Source of the DNA: an uncultured Eubacteriales bacterium
GTDB taxonomy: Bacteria; Bacillota; Clostridia; Oscillospirales; Oscillospiraceae
NCBI GenBank assembly: GCA_900550705.1
Contig: URTG01000046.1
Coordinates: 1-10,778, forward strand
DNA: 10,778 nucleotides
Direction of reading: 5' to 3'
Below the pieces are notes generated by a model that saw only the letters and a list, made by a program, of their open reading frames with translations, did not search any database and was not told where the DNA came from. Position 1 is the first letter of the stretch, and each line of letters opens with the position of its first letter. This document shows, in pieces, positions 1 to 5,013 of this stretch. The translations under genes were made by a program, and so were the position numbers.

Positions 1-14
1 GGAGGGATAGTTTG

Positions 15-41
15 AAAGGGGACCATCAGGGTCCCCTTTTT
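15..41 (+). terminator. Terminator-like hairpin H1 of repeat copy A
   Basis: A 10-bp stem (AAAGGGGACC paired with GGTCCCCTTT) with a 5-nt loop runs straight into five T residues, the form of an intrinsic terminator for plus-strand transcription entering from the left. No plus-strand gene is visible upstream because the window starts here. Confidence 0.65.
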
Positions 42-80
42 CTTAAATCACTAACATTTTAACGCAGTTAAAATGTTCGC

Positions 81-121
81 AGCTTGTCAAAAAGGTGGTT
101 TTACCACTTTTTTGACAAGCT
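81..121. terminator. Symmetrical hairpin H3, possible bidirectional terminator
   Basis: Arms at 81-98 and 104-121 form an 18-bp helix with one wobble and a TTTTA loop. The core is a GTGG/CCAC stem flanked by an A-tract on one side and a T-tract on the other, so either strand reads as A-tract, stem, T-tract. On the minus strand it lies about 50 nt past the mnmE stop codon and is the best candidate terminator for that gene. It is also the third hairpin of repeat copy A. Confidence 0.5.
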
Positions 122-141
122 GAACCCGTCAAGGGCTTTCG

Positions 142-164
142 CGGCGGGGCCGCCGGATTTTTTT
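142..164 (+). terminator. Weak GC hairpin with T7 tract
   Basis: CGGCGG at 142-147 and CCGCCG at 150-155 can form a short GC-only stem followed by seven T residues on the plus strand. The loop would be only two to four bases and no plus-strand gene enters it, so it may be chance or a guard against antisense transcription into mnmE. Confidence 0.25.
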
Positions 165-170
165 GCCAGG

Positions 171-1547
171 TCATTTGCCCACACAGAATTTAGAAAAGAT
201 GCGGTCGGTGATGTCCTCCCGGACGGACTGGCCGGTAAGCTCGCCCAGAGCCTCCAGGGCCTCCTCCACGTCGGTGAGCAGGGCATCGGGGGTGACGCCG
301 GCCTCCAGGGCCTCCCGGGCGCGGGACACATCGGCCAGAGCGCGGGCGGCGGCCTCGGCCTGGCGGGCGTTGGTGATGAGCTCTCCCGCCCGGTCCTCCG
401 TCCCCTTGGGGAACCGGGCGGCCACGGCCCGGCCCAGGTCCTCCAGCCCCGCGCCGGTCTGGGCGCTGAGAGAGACGGCGGGGGCGTCCCCCAGCGCCTG
501 CTCCCAGGGGGCCTGGGGCAGGTCGCTCTTAGACTTCACCAGCAGCCAGGGCTTGCCGCTGTCCGCCACGGTGCGGGCCAGGGCCAGGTCCTCCGGGGTG
601 AGGGGGACGGAGCCGTCCGCCACCAGCAGGACCAGGGCGGCCTGGTCCATGGCGGCCCGGCTGCGCTCCACGCCCAGCTGCTCGATGGGGTCGTCGGAGT
701 CCCGCAGACCGGCGGTGTCGATGAGCCGGAGGGTGACGCCCCCCAGCTCGGCCCGCTCCTCCACCGTGTCCCGGGTGGTGCCGGGGATGGCGGTGACGAT
801 GGCCCGCTCATAGCCCACCAGGGCGTTGAGCAGAGAGGACTTGCCCGCGTTGGGCCGGCCCACGATGGCGCAGGGCACCCCGTCCCGGATGTACTGCCCC
901 CGGCGGTAGCTGCCCGCCAAGGCCCGGAGGGCGGCCTCCTGGTGGGAGAGCTGCTGGGACAGCTCCTCCATGCGGAAGGGGTCGATGTCCTCATCCGGGT
1001 AGTCCAGCACGGCGTGGAAGTGGGCCATAATGTCCACCAGGGCGGAGTAGACGGCGGCAATTTTCCGGGACAGCGCCCCGGTGAGCTGACCGGCGGCGTG
1101 GCGGGCCCCCTCCCGGCTGCGGGCCTCCAGCAGGTCGCCCACCGCCTCGGCCTGGGCCAGGTCCAGGCGGCCGTTCAGAAAGGCCCGGCGGGTGAATTCC
1201 CCGGCCCGGGCCTGCCTGGCCCCCTGGGCGAACAGGGCCTCCAGTCCCAGAGACAGGACCATGGGGGAGCCGTGGCACTGGAACTCCGCCGTATCCTCCC
1301 CGGTGTAGCTGGCGGGGCCGCGGCTGAAGGTGCACAGCACCCGGTCGATGGGCTGGCCGTCCCGGTCCAGCAGGTCGCCGTAGACCAGCGAGCGGGTGGG
1401 GTGCTCCGCCAGGGGCTTCTTCCCCAGGGGGCGGAAGCAGGCCTGGGCGATGTCCACCGACCGGGGGCCGGACAGACGGAGAATCCCGATGGCCCCCGGG
1501 CCGGGCGGAGTGGAGATGGCGGCGATGGTGTCGGCGTTGAGCAGCAT
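171..1547 (-). CDS. mnmE: tRNA uridine-5-carboxymethylaminomethyl modification GTPase MnmE (TrmE)
   Basis: The protein is 458 aa, the usual MnmE length. With MnmG it installs the (carboxymethyl)aminomethyl group at C5 of the wobble uridine of certain tRNAs, in the cytoplasm. Visible regions are the N-terminal tetrahydrofolate-binding domain (about 1-120), a helical domain, and an inserted GTPase domain (about 220-380) with the P-loop GRPNAGKS at 230-237, G2 TTRD at 257-260, G3 DTAG at 277-280 and G5 SLSAQTG at 359-365. The C-terminus is FCVGK, with the family's essential Cys at 455. The G4 motif reads SKSD (339-342) where NKxD is expected. The start at 1547 was chosen because it matches the family N-terminus and has AGGAGGT 7 nt upstream; the frame stays open to 1934, but that extension is noncoding in appearance. 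Neither jag nor mnmG is adjacent within the window. Confidence 0.97.
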   Translation of the reverse strand: MLLNADTIAAISTPPGPGAIGILRLSGPRSVDIAQACFRPLGKKPLAEHPTRSLVYGDLLDRDGQPIDRVLCTFSRGPASYTGEDTAEFQCHGSPMVLSLGLEALFAQGARQARAGEFTRRAFLNGRLDLAQAEAVGDLLEARSREGARHAAGQLTGALSRKIAAVYSALVDIMAHFHAVLDYPDEDIDPFRMEELSQQLSHQEAALRALAGSYRRGQYIRDGVPCAIVGRPNAGKSSLLNALVGYERAIVTAIPGTTRDTVEERAELGGVTLRLIDTAGLRDSDDPIEQLGVERSRAAMDQAALVLLVADGSVPLTPEDLALARTVADSGKPWLLVKSKSDLPQAPWEQALGDAPAVSLSAQTGAGLEDLGRAVAARFPKGTEDRAGELITNARQAEAAARALADVSRAREALEAGVTPDALLTDVEEALEALGELTGQSVREDITDRIFSKFCVGK

Positions 1548-1569
1548 AGGGAAGACCTCCTGACTGAGT

Positions 1570-1602
1570 GGGTCCGGCGGTGACGGATGTGCCGCCGGAC
1601 CC
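1570..1602 (-). promoter_or_regulatory. GC-rich hairpin in the mnmE leader
   Basis: GGGTCCGGCGG (1570-1580) pairs perfectly with CCGCCGGACCC (1592-1602) around an 11-nt loop. On the minus strand the stem ends 8 nt before the mnmE ribosome binding site. No T-tract follows it, so it does not look like an intrinsic terminator. It may affect mnmE translation or mRNA stability. I see no convincing mnmE promoter further upstream. Confidence 0.5.
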
Positions 1603-1604
1603 TG

Positions 1605-1767
1605 CAAAATTGCGGCAAAAAAAGTTTGTGGGATATTTCCACTTGACGAAATGAAAAAGAGAGAATCCGTCCGTTTTCCTTTCCAAAGGGCCGGTGGAAA
1701 CAATGTGGATAACTCGGTGGATAATGTGGAAAGTCGTTGTCCCGGACGGGATTGCCGTTTTTCCACC
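1605..1767. other. DnaA-box-like cluster with adjacent AT-rich stretch, possible origin or DnaA-binding region
   Basis: Read on the minus strand, four 9-mers share one orientation within 41 bp: CTTTCCACA (1725-1733), TTATCCACC (1716-1724), TTATCCACA (1704-1712) and GTTTCCACC (1693-1701). The third is the exact DnaA-box consensus, the second differs at one base, and the outer two are weaker. TTTTCCACC occurs in the opposite orientation at 1759-1767. An AT-rich stretch (about 1605-1665) lies beside the cluster in otherwise GC-rich DNA. In many bacteria mnmE or mnmG lies near oriC. dnaA, dnaN, rpmH and rnpA are not in view, so this could be oriC, a secondary DnaA site or a DnaA-controlled mnmE promoter. 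Confidence 0.5.
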
Positions 1768-1821
1768 GCCTGCGCTGCGCCCCTGGGCAAACTGACGGGA
1801 GCTCCGTCGAAAAACCGGCGG

Positions 1822-1873
1822 AAAAAACGGAAACGCGGCGGTCTCTCTCCGCATTTTGCAAGGAGACCGCCGC
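1822..1873 (-). terminator. Intrinsic terminator of the FAD-dependent oxidoreductase gene
   Basis: GCGGCGGTCTC (1835-1845) and GAGACCGCCGC (1863-1873) form an 11-bp perfect stem. On the minus strand it begins 18 nt after the stop codon and is followed by GTTTCCG and six T residues. It separates the oxidoreductase transcript from mnmE. Confidence 0.7.
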
Positions 1874-1890
1874 ATTTTGAAGGACGGCGC

Positions 1891-3285
1891 TTAGCCCTCC
1901 AGCCGCTTGGCGATGGCCCGGGCGGCCTGCACACCGGAGGCGCCGGCCTGGGCCAGCCCCCGGGTGACGCCCGCGCCGTCGCCTGCGGCGAAGAAGCCGG
2001 GCAGGGCCGTCTCCAGCTCCTGGGTGAGCTGAAGGCGGGCGGAGTAGAACTTCACCTCCGCGCCGTAGAGCAGGGTGTCGTAATTGGCGGTGCCGGGGGC
2101 CAGCTTGTCCAGCTGATAAATCATCTCGATGATGTTGTCCAGATGCCGCTTGGGCAGGGCCAGAGACAGGTCGCCGGGCACTGCCGCCGTCAGGGTGGGG
2201 CGGACGAAGGACTTGCTCATCCGGTGCTCGTTGGTGCGGCGGCCGTCCACCAAATCGCCGAAGCGCTGGACCAGCACGCCGCCGGCCAGCATATTGGACA
2301 GGGAGGCCACGTGCTTGCCGTAGCGGTATGGCTCGTTGAAGGGCTTGGTGAACCGGTTGGACACCAGCAGGGCGAAGTTGGTATTTTCGCTGCGGAGCTT
2401 GGGGTCGGCATAGGAGTGGCCGTTGACGGTGTTGATGCCCTCCACATTCTCGGCCACCACATGGCCATAGGGGTTCATGCAGAAGGTCCGCACCTGGTCG
2501 CCGTACTGCTTGGTGCGGTAGACCAGCTTGGACTCATACACCACGTCGGTGATGTGCTCAAACACGGCGGCGGGCAGCTCCACCCGCACGCCGATGTCCA
2601 CCTGGTTGTTCAGCAGCTCCAGCCCCAGCGCCTTGCACTGGTTGGAGAACCACTCCGCGCCGGAGCGGCCCGGGGCGGCGATGAGCCAGCGGCAGGAGAC
2701 CTCGCCCCCCTTGGCCAGGGTCAGGCGGTAGCCGCCGTCGGCCTGGGCGATGTGGGCGACCTCGGTGAGGAAACGGAACTCCAGCTTGTCCTGCAAACCC
2801 TCGTAAATGTTGGTGAGGATGCGGAGGTTATTTTCCGTGCCCAGGTGCTTGCAGCGGGCCTGGAGCAGGTGCAGGTCATAGGCCAGGGCGCGGCGCTCCA
2901 GGGCCCGGGCCTCCGGCGTGGTGGTGGAGAAGCACTGGGTGGTGGCCCCGTGGGCCACGTTGATGGAGTCCACATAGTCGATGAGCTCCATGACCTTGCC
3001 CGGCTCCATAAAGTCGGTGAGCCAGCCGCCGAACTGGGTGGTGAAGTTGAACTTCCCGTCGGAGAACGCCCCCGCGCCGCCGAAGCCGCACATGGTGTGG
3101 CACACGGGGCAGTGGATACATTCCTTTACCTTTCCGGCCACGATGGGGCAGCTGCGGTGGTAGATGTCCTGGCCCTGGTCCAGCGCCAGGACCTTCAGCT
3201 CGGGGTGCAGGTGGGCCAGCTCATAGGCGGCGAAAATACCGGCTTCGCCGCAGCCCAGAATAACGACGTCGTAATTGGGGTTCAT
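1891..3285 (-). CDS. FAD-dependent oxidoreductase of the COG2509 type with a ferredoxin-like cysteine cluster
   Basis: The protein is 464 aa. The N-terminus has a dinucleotide-binding Rossmann motif GCGEAG (residues 11-16) after a hydrophobic strand. Four cysteines follow at 56, 59, 62 and 66 (CX2CX2CX3C), then GFGGAGAFSDGK (67-78), a signature I associate with the uncharacterised FAD-dependent dehydrogenases of COG2509. The C-terminal segment AAGDGAG and the following Gly/Ala-rich helix (430-458) form the second FAD-contact region. No signal peptide or membrane segment is seen, so it should be cytoplasmic. Its substrate is not known to me. The cysteine spacing equals that of a 4Fe-4S ferredoxin, so a cluster is possible but inferred. 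The ATG at 3285 has a GGAG-rich ribosome binding site about 6 nt upstream. The gene is monocistronic by appearance, with its own extended -10 promoter and terminator. Confidence 0.85.
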   Translation of the reverse strand: MNPNYDVVILGCGEAGIFAAYELAHLHPELKVLALDQGQDIYHRSCPIVAGKVKECIHCPVCHTMCGFGGAGAFSDGKFNFTTQFGGWLTDFMEPGKVMELIDYVDSINVAHGATTQCFSTTTPEARALERRALAYDLHLLQARCKHLGTENNLRILTNIYEGLQDKLEFRFLTEVAHIAQADGGYRLTLAKGGEVSCRWLIAAPGRSGAEWFSNQCKALGLELLNNQVDIGVRVELPAAVFEHITDVVYESKLVYRTKQYGDQVRTFCMNPYGHVVAENVEGINTVNGHSYADPKLRSENTNFALLVSNRFTKPFNEPYRYGKHVASLSNMLAGGVLVQRFGDLVDGRRTNEHRMSKSFVRPTLTAAVPGDLSLALPKRHLDNIIEMIYQLDKLAPGTANYDTLLYGAEVKFYSARLQLTQELETALPGFFAAGDGAGVTRGLAQAGASGVQAARAIAKRLEG

Positions 3286-3351
3286 AGGAACTCCTCTCCT
3301 TATCTTCCATAATTGGCGCGGACAGGCACGGGCCGCACCAGTACAGAATAG

Positions 3352-3360
3352 AGTATAGCA
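3352..3360 (-). promoter_or_regulatory. Extended -10 promoter for the FAD-dependent oxidoreductase
   Basis: The minus strand reads TGCTATACT here: a TGn extension joined to a near-consensus -10 hexamer, about 67 nt before the start codon. The matching -35 region is weak (TTTCTT at 17-bp spacing), which is usual for extended -10 promoters. Confidence 0.5.
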
Positions 3361-3391
3361 CGATTTTGGCGAAAAAGAAAGCGGTTGTTTT

Positions 3392-3420
3392 TATTTCCCG
3401 CCCCTGCGGGGCGGGAAATA
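3392..3420. repeat. Perfect 13-bp inverted repeat in the divergent region
   Basis: TATTTCCCGCCCC (3392-3404) pairs exactly with GGGGCGGGAAATA (3408-3420) around a TGC loop. No T-tract follows on either strand, so it does not read as an intrinsic terminator. It lies upstream of both divergent promoters and could be an operator or a REP-like palindrome. Confidence 0.7.
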
Positions 3421-3543
3421 TGGAGGGGTGCGGCCGGGGAGAGATAGAACCGGTGCATGGGCGGAACAACAGGAAGTGAGGGCGGCAGAAACAAGGCCCG
3501 CGCGGGCGGCGGAGATTGAAGGTGCGGAAAAGCCGGGGAATAC

Positions 3544-3573
3544 TTGACGGAAGCCGCCATCGCGTGGGATAAT
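3544..3573 (+). promoter_or_regulatory. Promoter of the cation diffusion facilitator gene
   Basis: TTGACG (3544-3549), an 18-bp spacer and GATAAT (3568-3573) form a near-consensus housekeeping promoter, strengthened by TG at 3565-3566 one base before the -10 hexamer. Transcription should begin near 3580, giving a leader of about 100 nt. Confidence 0.65.
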
Positions 3574-3574
3574 A

Positions 3575-3656
3575 CGAGAGAAGCATCAGACTGTCAAACA
3601 AGCGGCGAAGCCACCTTTTCAACAAGCTGAAGCCGTTCCGGGATGCTTCGTCTTCG
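3575..3656 (+). promoter_or_regulatory. Structured 5' leader of the cation transporter mRNA, containing a degenerate repeat hairpin (copy C)
   Basis: GAAGCATC (3580-3587) is the exact complement of GATGCTTC (3642-3649) and would close an outer helix; flanking CGAGA (3575-3579) and TCTTCG (3651-3656) can extend it with bulges. Inside lies a hairpin with 19-nt arms (3588-3606 and 3610-3628), a GAA loop and several mismatches. This hairpin resembles H3 of the repeat: it shares the gTCAAAnAAG left-arm pattern, CAAGCTGAA at its right end, and the AGCGGCGAA of copy B. The outer helix begins at the predicted transcription start and ends before the ribosome binding site at 3664. It may be an mRNA-stabilising 5' structure, an attenuator or a metal-sensing leader. 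I do not recognise the conserved core of the yybP-ykoY manganese riboswitch. Confidence 0.5.
3588..3628 (+). repeat. Degenerate copy C of the repeat's third hairpin
   Basis: The imperfect inverted repeat resembles H3 at 81-121 and the partial H3 at 10757-10778. Like copy B it has AGCGGC followed by GAA in the loop, and its right arm ends CAACAAGCTGAA, close to copy A's GACAAGCTGAA. The H1 and H2 modules are absent upstream, where a promoter lies instead. Confidence 0.5.
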
Positions 3657-3678
3657 ACCTTGGAAAGGAGCGTTTTCT

Positions 3679-4857
3679 TTGATCCATACCATTGTAGCCG
3701 CCGCCCTGGGGGACCGGGACCCCCAGGCGGCGGAGACCCGGCGGCGCTGCGGCGCGGTGGCGGGGGGGATCGGCATTCTGCTGAACGTGCTGCTGTTTGC
3801 GGGCAAGCTCACCGCCGGACTGCTCACCGCCTCGGTGGCCATGATCGCCGACGCGGTGAACAATCTGTCGGACGCGGCCTCCTCCGTGGTGACGCTCATC
3901 GGCTTCCATCTGGCCAGCCAGGCGGCGGACGCGGAGCACCCCTTCGGCCACGGGCGGATGGAGTACGTCTCCGGGCTGATCGTCTCCCTGGCCATCCTTC
4001 TGATGGGCTTCGAGGTGGGCCGCTCGGCCCTGGAGACCCTGCTGCACCCGGAGGACACCGCCTTCAGCCCCCTGGCTCTGGTCATTCTGGCGGCGGCCAT
4101 CGGGGTGAAGCTGTGGATGTATTTCTTCAACCGGGCCATGGGCCGGGCGCTGAAGTCGGCGGCCATGGAGGCCACGGCGGCAGACTCCCTGTCTGATGTG
4201 GCCTCCACCCTGGTGGTGCTGCTGTCCGCCCTGGCGGACCGGTTCCTGAGCCTGCGGCTGGACGGACTGGCCGGGCTGCTGGTGGCGGCCTTCATCCTGA
4301 AAACCGGCTGGGACGCCGCCCGGGAGACGCTGGACCCCCTGCTGGGCCGCCCCATGCCCCGGGAGATCGCCCAGGACATCCAGTCCGTGGTGGACCGCTA
4401 CCCCCAGATCCTGGGCATTCACGACCTCATTTATCATGACTACGGCCCCGGCCGGGCCATGATGTCCTTCCACGCCGAGGTCCCCGCCGAGGGGGACCTG
4501 CTGGAGCTTCACGACCTCATCGACGGGGTGGAGCGGGAGCTGAAGGGCAAGTACCACATCGAAACCACCATCCACATGGACCCCGTCGTCCGGGACGCCC
4601 GGACCGATGCCATCCGCCGCCAGGTGGAGAACATCGTCCGAGGGCTGGACCCCGTCCTGACCATCCACGATCTGCGGATCACCCCCGGCCCCAGCCACAC
4701 CAACGTGCTGTTCGACGTGGTGGCCCCCTATGGCTTCCGCCTCACCGACCGACAGATCTGCACCGAACTCACCTGGCAGCTGAAAAAGCGCTCCCCCCGG
4801 TACTACCCGGTGATCCAGGTGGACCACTCCTATGTGGTCCAGGAGAAGGACGGTTAA
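3679..4857 (+). CDS. Cation diffusion facilitator family transporter with duplicated C-terminal domain, probably a manganese exporter
   Basis: The protein is 392 aa, about 90 longer than a typical CDF of around 300. CDF proteins are dimeric proton/metal antiporters of the cytoplasmic membrane. Six hydrophobic segments lie between about 25 and 210. Transport-site residues are visible as N61-x3-D65 in TM2 and D169-x3-D173 in TM5, with HPFGHGR at 87-93 after TM2. The Asn/Asp pattern fits manganese-type CDFs better than the His-containing zinc type; metal choice is inferred. After the membrane part come two similar alpha/beta domains (about 225-303 and 307-386), both carrying an IHDL motif (247-250 and 329-332), so the cytoplasmic dimerisation domain looks duplicated. 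The TTG start at 3679 is preferred because AAAGGAG lies 8 nt before it; an in-frame ATG at 3643 lies inside the leader helix and lacks a ribosome binding site. No clear terminator follows. Confidence 0.92.
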   Translation: MIHTIVAAALGDRDPQAAETRRRCGAVAGGIGILLNVLLFAGKLTAGLLTASVAMIADAVNNLSDAASSVVTLIGFHLASQAADAEHPFGHGRMEYVSGLIVSLAILLMGFEVGRSALETLLHPEDTAFSPLALVILAAAIGVKLWMYFFNRAMGRALKSAAMEATAADSLSDVASTLVVLLSALADRFLSLRLDGLAGLLVAAFILKTGWDAARETLDPLLGRPMPREIAQDIQSVVDRYPQILGIHDLIYHDYGPGRAMMSFHAEVPAEGDLLELHDLIDGVERELKGKYHIETTIHMDPVVRDARTDAIRRQVENIVRGLDPVLTIHDLRITPGPSHTNVLFDVVAPYGFRLTDRQICTELTWQLKKRSPRYYPVIQVDHSYVVQEKDG

Positions 4858-4879
4858 AGGACGGATAAACGCCCCTGCC

Positions 4880-4922
4880 TTTACAATTTATTCACCCCAA
4901 ATGGGGGAATCTGCGCTATAAT
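4880..4922 (+). promoter_or_regulatory. Promoter of the two-component operon with a Pho-box-like direct repeat
   Basis: A perfect -10 hexamer TATAAT lies at 4917-4922. There is no good -35 at normal spacing. Instead TTTACA (4880-4885) and TTCACC (4891-4896) form a direct repeat with an 11-bp period, ending 20 bp before the -10. OmpR/PhoB-family regulators bind such 11-bp repeats, and TTTACA fits the Bacillus PhoP half-site. The spacer also contains a short CCCC/GGGG inverted repeat (4895-4906). This suggests an activator-dependent, possibly autoregulated promoter. Confidence 0.45.
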
Positions 4923-5013
4923 AGAAGAATCGGGAGTGCATCCCAACAACATAAACGCATCACATCCGTCAGCCAGGACCTTGTGCTGGTGAGAGAGAAA
5001 AGGAGTGTTTCCT

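Larger units (their letters stand above)
1..121. repeat. Interspersed three-hairpin repeat, copy A
   Basis: The first 98 bases match 10677-10774 in direct orientation with five mismatches (positions 25, 78, 87, 94, 96). The unit holds three hairpins. H1 (15-39) has arms AAAGGGGACC and GGTCCCCTTT. H2 (53-77) has arms AACATTTTAAC and GTTAAAATGTT around a GCA loop. H3 (81-121) has 18-nt arms around TTTTA with one G-T wobble. The H1 stem and the whole of H2 are unchanged between the copies; the changes fall in the H1 loop, between H2 and H3, and in H3. It begins at the window edge, so its left limit is unknown. No ORF fits it. It lies between mnmE's 3' end and whatever precedes the window. It could be a small nonautonomous repeat, a terminator cassette or a noncoding RNA. 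Confidence 0.85.
3286..3543. other. Divergent intergenic region
   Basis: This stretch separates the minus-strand FAD gene from the plus-strand cation transporter. It holds the FAD-gene promoter, the 13-bp perfect inverted repeat at 3392-3420 and a 12-bp palindrome GCCCGCGCGGGC at 3496-3507. No ORF in it has a ribosome binding site and a plausible protein. Confidence 0.6.

Noticed and set aside
84..1583. 499-codon plus-strand open frame antisense to mnmE
   Set aside because: The translation is Gly/Gln/Val-rich and low in complexity, as expected from the reverse strand of a GC-rich gene. It lacks a ribosome binding site, and mnmE on the other strand is unmistakable.
1548..1934. Upstream extension of the mnmE frame to 1934
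   Set aside because: The extension reads through the leader hairpin, the DnaA-box cluster and the preceding gene's terminator. The family N-terminus and a strong ribosome binding site fix the start at 1547.
1651..3312. 553-codon plus-strand open frame antisense to the FAD oxidoreductase
   Set aside because: It is a mirror frame of the minus-strand gene with biased composition and no recognisable domain or ribosome binding site.
3221..3625. 134-codon minus-strand open frame across the divergent region
   Set aside because: It overlaps the FAD gene start, crosses the palindrome and the transporter promoter, and has a cysteine/proline-rich, non-protein-like sequence.
3643..3678. ATG at 3643 as start of the cation transporter
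   Set aside because: This ATG lies inside the predicted leader helix without a ribosome binding site. The TTG at 3679 has AAAGGAG at proper spacing and gives the expected N-terminus.
3575..3678. yybP-ykoY manganese riboswitch in the transporter leader
   Set aside because: The leader is structured, but I do not see the conserved loop sequences of that riboswitch class.
5005..5013. GTG at 5005 as start of the response regulator
   Set aside because: It overlaps the ribosome binding site that serves the GTG at 5014; the latter gives the normal receiver-domain N-terminus (MAKKVLIVEDD).
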